A stretch of DNA of 64,000 bases. Origin: Clostridia bacterium. Its GTDB lineage: Bacteria; Bacillota_A; Clostridia; Oscillospirales; CAG-272. Of the stretch, positions 60,166 through 64,000 are shown piece after piece. The stretch is from contig JAFTSQ010000022.1 in NCBI GenBank assembly GCA_017467205.1, positions 1 through 64,000 of the forward strand, in the 5' to 3' direction. The translations under genes were made by a program, and so were the position numbers. Below the pieces are notes generated by a model. It was given only the letters and a program-made list of their open reading frames with translations, searched no databases and was not told where the DNA came from. Numbering within the stretch: position 1 is the first letter of the stretch; each line of letters starts with the position of its first letter.

Positions 60166-60990
60166 TTAGGCTTCGAAGCCGATGAGCACGCCGCCGCGCT
60201 CGGCATAGAAGCTGCAGAGTCCGCCGCATTTCGCGATAGCGACGCTCGCTTTTTCGTAAAGCGACTGCACTATCGATTTTATCTCAAGCGCGACATCCTC
60301 ATTGAAGCAATGGGCTATTCTCATTTTGCCGCCCTTATAGCCGAGCGACTTTAAGCGCTCGATTATCTTTTGGACTGTGGCGCGCCTGCCGCGCGGCTTA
60401 TCAAGGGGCTCTATCTCACCCTTGTCGCTCGCCTTTGCTACGACGCGGATGTTAAGAAGACCTGCAAATTTTGCTACGAGGCGGCTGACTCTGCCGTTGT
60501 TGGCAAGGTTGTTCATCGACTCGAGCATAAAGATAAGTCCCGTCGTTTTCTTATACTCCATAATTTCCGCCGATATTTCGTCGAAGGTCTTGCCCGCGTT
60601 CATAAGTGCGACTATCTTTTCCATTATAAGAACCATCTCGGGTCCTGTGGAAAGCGAGTCTATCATACAGACGCGGCGGTCGGGATATTTTTCCATATAG
60701 AGCTTTGCGGCGGTGTTCGCCGAATTGAAGCTACCGGAGAGCGAGCTCGTTATTGTGACGCAGAATATCTCCTCTTCGTCGCCAAAGGCGCGAATCCACT
60801 CGTCAGGGTTCGGGCAGGAGGTGGTCGACCTACCTTTATAGGTTGCGAGGTAGTCGACCATCTCCCTAACGTCGAGCGACTCGTCGTCCACAAACTCCCT
60901 GTCAGCCGTGATTATTTTGAGCGGTGCGCTGGCAAAGCTTGCACCGTCGAGGGTCAGAATATCCGCTGAAGAATCGGTTACAATTTTCAT
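60166..60990 (-). CDS. DegV family fatty-acid-binding protein
   Basis: A 274-residue two-domain protein with the DegV opening MKIVTDSSADI, then SCPNPDEWIRAF, FCVTITSSLSGSFNSANTAA and a C-terminal MRIAHCFNEDVA domain. DegV/FakB proteins hold fatty acids for the kinase FakA; whether this is a FakB depends on an unseen fakA gene. It follows the glycosyltransferase genes by 23 nt. GAGGAA precedes the ATG. Confidence 0.92.
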   Translation of the reverse strand: MKIVTDSSADILTLDGASFASAPLKIITADREFVDDESLDVREMVDYLATYKGRSTTSCPNPDEWIRAFGDEEEIFCVTITSSLSGSFNSANTAAKLYMEKYPDRRVCMIDSLSTGPEMVLIMEKIVALMNAGKTFDEISAEIMEYKKTTGLIFMLESMNNLANNGRVSRLVAKFAGLLNIRVVAKASDKGEIEPLDKPRGRRATVQKIIERLKSLGYKGGKMRIAHCFNEDVALEIKSIVQSLYEKASVAIAKCGGLCSFYAERGGVLIGFEA

Positions 60991-61013
60991 TTTTCCTCAT
61001 CCTTTCTGAGTAA

Positions 61014-62561
61014 TCAAAGTATGTTTTCTATTGCTTCTTCGATACCTTTTTCGTCGGATACTCCTGAAAGGTCAACGACCTTGAGCGACTGGAATTTGGA
61101 TTCAAGCAGCGAATAGAGCTTGCCTGTGAGCGCGACAGATTCGGCGCTCTTCGCCTCGCGCTTTACGAGGACGATATTTTCTGTGGGGTATGCCCGACTT
61201 ATCAGGAGAACGAAGCGCTCAACGTAGTCAAAGAGCTCCTCGTCCGAAAGGGTGGTCGGGTCGAAGGGTGTGGCTGTAAGGTCACCTGCAAGTCCGCGCT
61301 CGCAAAGGGCGGCGTAGGCTTCGCGCGAGAGGTTGAAGCTCACGCCTTCACCCTTCAAAGTGACGAGCTCGTCGAGCGAGGGGACAAGGTCTATAAGGAG
61401 AAGCTCGCGGGCGGTTTTCTTCTTTGAAAGAAGCTCCGAGTAGTTCTTGGCGATATCCGCGGATACGGGCTCGTAGTGGGGCAAGCGAAGCTTGTCGGCA
61501 AGGTATGCCGGCACGTCGCCCGTCACCGAGAAGAGCGAGAGATTTTCAAAGGTGCGAGATACGGTATAGCCGTGCCTGTTTCGATAGAGCTCGGCGATAT
61601 CGGGAGCGCCGATAAAGGACATTACTGCCCTCTCCTGACCGTAGACGTCGTAGCGGCGGTTGAATGCGCCGACGTCATAGCGGCGACGCTTGAAGTCGCG
61701 GATAGCCTTAAGAATGGTTTTTATCTTGAGCTTTCTGTGCGCGCCTCTGCCGAGTGCTATCTTAATGCAGTCGCGCTTATAGCGCTTGATATTGTCCTTG
61801 AGGGCTTCCTTGCCCGTGTAGGTTTCGGTGTTGGTAAGGGTGTTTCTTACCATATAATAATACATTTTGATTCTGCCGGGGGCTACCTCGTTCATCAGAT
61901 TGAGGTTGGACTTTATCTCACGCATATGATAGACCTTACTGTCACCGACGATGTACGCCGCGCCGTATCTGCCGATAACGCGCATTGTGTACTCGGTGTC
62001 GTCACCCCAGATAAAGTAGTCCTTAAGAGGCAGGCCGCACTTGTCTATCGCACAGCGGTTGATAAGCAGTGATACGAAGGTGGCGTGAGCCAGACGAACC
62101 ATTTTATTGTTCAGGTTCTCGTACCAAAATCTGTATCCGTTAGTAGCGTAGCGGCTTATCTCGGGGGAGTTCATTGCGGTTTCGTCCTTGGAATAGACGC
62201 AGCTGGCAAGGAAGCTCGCGGTCTTTACCTTCCCCTTCGCGTTGACAAGTGCCTTAAGCGCGCCGCCGGTGGGAATGACGTCATCGTCCATTATCCATAT
62301 CCAATCGTAGCCTGCCTCGTAGGCGAGCTTCATACCGTAATAAAAGCCGCCAGAGCCGCCAAGGTTGGCACCCGTGTTAAAATATTTGACTCGCTCGGAG
62401 AGGTAGGGGGCGATATATTCTGCCGTTCCGTCGGTGCTCGCGTTATCGATTAAGAGGATGTCGTACTTCTTATAGGTTTGGTCAAGGAGCGCTTCGATAC
62501 ATTGAGCGAGGAGGACCTTTCTATTGTAGGTAACGACTACCGCACATATTCTATCGCTCAT
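61014..62561 (-). CDS. Family 2 glycosyltransferase with extra C-terminal domain
   Basis: A 515-residue protein. Residues 1-~300 are a GT2 (GT-A fold) domain: VVVTYNRKVLLAQCIEALL, LIDNASTDGT, ANLGGSGGFYYG, the DDD metal site in WIWIMDDDVIPTGG and FIWGDDTEYTMR, resembling galactofuranosyl- or rhamnosyl-transferases. From ~310 a second domain of ~200 residues begins SFIGAPDIAELY and includes LLIDLVPSLDELVTLKGEG; this recalls DUF6270-like (SGNH-related) proteins but the expected nucleophile motif is not evident. ATGA overlap with the GT4 gene shows a cell-surface polysaccharide operon. Confidence 0.85.
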   Translation of the reverse strand: MSDRICAVVVTYNRKVLLAQCIEALLDQTYKKYDILLIDNASTDGTAEYIAPYLSERVKYFNTGANLGGSGGFYYGMKLAYEAGYDWIWIMDDDVIPTGGALKALVNAKGKVKTASFLASCVYSKDETAMNSPEISRYATNGYRFWYENLNNKMVRLAHATFVSLLINRCAIDKCGLPLKDYFIWGDDTEYTMRVIGRYGAAYIVGDSKVYHMREIKSNLNLMNEVAPGRIKMYYYMVRNTLTNTETYTGKEALKDNIKRYKRDCIKIALGRGAHRKLKIKTILKAIRDFKRRRYDVGAFNRRYDVYGQERAVMSFIGAPDIAELYRNRHGYTVSRTFENLSLFSVTGDVPAYLADKLRLPHYEPVSADIAKNYSELLSKKKTARELLLIDLVPSLDELVTLKGEGVSFNLSREAYAALCERGLAGDLTATPFDPTTLSDEELFDYVERFVLLISRAYPTENIVLVKREAKSAESVALTGKLYSLLESKFQSLKVVDLSGVSDEKGIEEAIENIL

Positions 62562-64000
62562 TTTCTCTCTCCTTCCAAAAGCTCGTTGTAAAGGGCGTGT
62601 ACCGAGTCTGCATTAGACTCTGCCGAATAGCGAGAGAGTGCGTGCTCTCTGCCGCGTGCGGCAAGCTCCTTGGCAGCCGACCTATCGTTTATTGCGGATT
62701 CTATCTTATCTGCGAGAGCGGAAATGTCGCCAAGCTCGAAGAGCATGCCGTATTTTTCCGAATCGAGTATTTCCTTTGTTCCCGCAGTGTTCGCGCCTAT
62801 CACGAGGCAGCCCGAAAGCATTGCCTCAACGGTGATTCTGCCGAACGCCTCGGAGCGCGAGCCGACGAACATAATATCGGAGTTGCGGTAGAACTCTTCA
62901 ACGTGGCTCTGCCTGCCGAGGAAGTTGACCTTGTCGGCGAGTCTGTTCTCTTGTATAAGAGCGGTTATTTCGGGTCTGTAATAAAGCGGCAGATTACCGA
63001 TAAGGTCAACCGAGAATTTATCGAAGCCGCGGCGCAAAAGCTCGCCGAGAGCCTTGACGAGAAGGTACTGTCCCTTGTACTCCGCTATCTCGCCGACACA
63101 GATGAATTTAACCTCTTCGTCGTCAAGGACAGTCTTATCGGGAGCGTAGTAGACCTTCGGGTCTATGCCGTTGTAGATACGGGTGACTCTGTCACCGAAG
63201 AGAGCCTTATACTTCTCTTCGATACTGTCGGATATGGCAACAATTTTCGTTGCTTTTGCCATAAGCGAATGAGCGTATTTCTTATCGACGAAGCATCTGT
63301 GCTGGTCTTCCTCGAGGAATTCGCGCACGTGCCAAACGAGAGGCACGTTCATAGAATACGCCGCCTCGGCTATTGCGTAGTGGTAGGAGGTGTTTATATG
63401 AACGAGGTCGTATTTGCCCTCCGCAAGAATGCGGCGGTATTCGCGGGCGGCGCGCTTGTTGGCGCGCTTCATAAGGCGGGATTTCGCCTTGATATTCCGC
63501 GGATGCTCGTCCATATCGACTATCCAGTCCTCACTCTCGACGGTGAGATATTTGAGGTTGCTTTCAACTAAAAGCGAAACCCCGTCGCCGCGCTTGGGGA
63601 GAAGGATTGTCGGGTCGATGCCGTGACGGTCGCGAAGGAGGGTTGCTAAGGTTACCATACTCCTGAATGCGCCGGAGGTCTTGGAGTTATCCGACGCGGC
63701 AAAGAGCACTCGCTTGCCGCTCGTCTGCTTTTCAAGCCCGAGATAGTCACACCAATAGTCGAGATTCTGGACGGTGTTTATCTTGTTTCGGTAGTCGAGC
63801 ATTGCGTGGCGAAGCTTCTTCTCTATTGCGCGCTTGGTTTTGAAGTATTTTATCAGGCACTTCAGAAGAAGGAAGATGTTTTTCTTGTAGGTGATGCACA
63901 TTCCTTCCTTTGCGTCAAGCACCGTTATGCGCCTTGCCTTCGTAGCGTCGGTCGCGCTGTTATCGCCGTATATCACCGCCTCGCGCTTCTTCGGCTTGAA
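62558..64000 (-). CDS. Family 4 glycosyltransferase (partial at window edge)
   Basis: At least 472 residues. The frame is open to the window edge. A GTG at 63976 and an ATG at 63901 (beside GGAAGG but with only about one to two bases between them) are possible starts, or a longer N-terminal domain precedes the window. From the ATG, a helical leader (YKKNIFLLLKCLIKYFKTKR) leads to a GT-B glycosyltransferase: KRVLFAASDNSKTSGAFRSM, DLVHINTSYHYAIA, WHVREFLEEDQ, RIYNGIDPKVYY, CVGEIAEYKGQYLLVKAL and the EX7E-type SRSEAFGRITVEAMLSG. It adds a sugar to a surface glycan and is coupled to the GT2 gene by a 4-nt overlap. Confidence 0.85.
   Translation of the reverse strand, partial: FKPKKREAVIYGDNSATDATKARRITVLDAKEGMCITYKKNIFLLLKCLIKYFKTKRAIEKKLRHAMLDYRNKINTVQNLDYWCDYLGLEKQTSGKRVLFAASDNSKTSGAFRSMVTLATLLRDRHGIDPTILLPKRGDGVSLLVESNLKYLTVESEDWIVDMDEHPRNIKAKSRLMKRANKRAAREYRRILAEGKYDLVHINTSYHYAIAEAAYSMNVPLVWHVREFLEEDQHRCFVDKKYAHSLMAKATKIVAISDSIEEKYKALFGDRVTRIYNGIDPKVYYAPDKTVLDDEEVKFICVGEIAEYKGQYLLVKALGELLRRGFDKFSVDLIGNLPLYYRPEITALIQENRLADKVNFLGRQSHVEEFYRNSDIMFVGSRSEAFGRITVEAMLSGCLVIGANTAGTKEILDSEKYGMLFELGDISALADKIESAINDRSAAKELAARGREHALSRYSAESNADSVHALYNELLEGERK

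Noticed and set aside
62597..63571. A 324-codon plus-strand open frame
   Set aside because: It lies opposite a clear family 4 glycosyltransferase and shows no recognisable motif.

Overview
The window reads as the chromosome of a Gram-positive, low-to-moderate G+C member of the Bacillota, most likely an uncultured gut or rumen Clostridium-class bacterium. Supporting signs are strong SigA-type promoters with 17-nt spacers, GGAGG-type ribosome binding sites, a T-box leader on thrS, type III glutamine synthetase (glnN), a clostridial-style tmRNA, MglBAC sugar import, YitT, VanZ, DegV and DUF3810 proteins, and short palindromic repeats of a kind I recall from gut Clostridia. This assignment is inference from gene content; no rRNA gene is present.

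Layout. Positions 1-5500 are an accessory island: the 3' half of a tRNA-Ser(CGA) gene used as an attachment site, a decayed prophage (orphan Ntox50-like toxin plus small partner, terminase small subunit, terminase large subunit broken by an amber codon and truncated), a second copy of the attachment core, a surface-protein fragment, a 160-bp foldback element, a lipoprotein gene, a duplicate of the ssrA 3' end and an array of mini-hairpins. ssrA (tmRNA) follows at 5508-5872. Positions 6100-13100 hold a DUF5662 gene, three peptidases (M18, M20/PepD, M29) and glnN behind an attenuator-like leader: peptide use and nitrogen assimilation. Positions 13200-21960 hold a FAD-dependent protein, the mglBAC galactose-type importer with a 41-residue membrane protein, T-box-controlled thrS and an aldose-epimerase-like gene. 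Positions 22000-25560 are a heterodimeric ABC exporter. Positions 25500-36500 hold VanZ, a SEL1-repeat protein, cysS, ftsK/spoIIIE, a DJ-1 protein, a zinc-ribbon-like unknown, an amidase, a TtcA-like PP-loop enzyme and a PiT/DUF47 phosphate uptake pair. Positions 36500-44480 hold a NodB-fold protein, a MITE-like repeat, a 768-residue secreted protein and a 1252-residue DUF4011-type SF1 helicase with a C-terminal endonuclease-like domain. Positions 44500-51100 hold yajC, a TIGR04086 membrane protein and a five-gene minus-strand set (ABC ATPase, permease, DUF3810, murA, pyridoxal kinase). Positions 51300-60100 hold a beta-helix protein with a sugar isomerase, an M20 peptidase, ligA, and a YitT / unknown / glycerol-1-phosphate dehydrogenase operon. 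Positions 60160-64000 hold degV and two glycosyltransferases, the last cut by the window edge.

Most of the window is housekeeping. The best leads are the prophage remnant with its translationally coupled toxin/partner pair, the foldback element placed exactly at a predicted transcription start, the DUF4011 helicase whose nuclease-like domain seems to lack a catalytic Asp, the hairpin-sequestered ribosome binding site between yajC and the next gene, and the small dispersed repeats. I see no CRISPR array and no complete multi-gene defence operon. All family names come from recognising motifs by eye; none was checked by a search.
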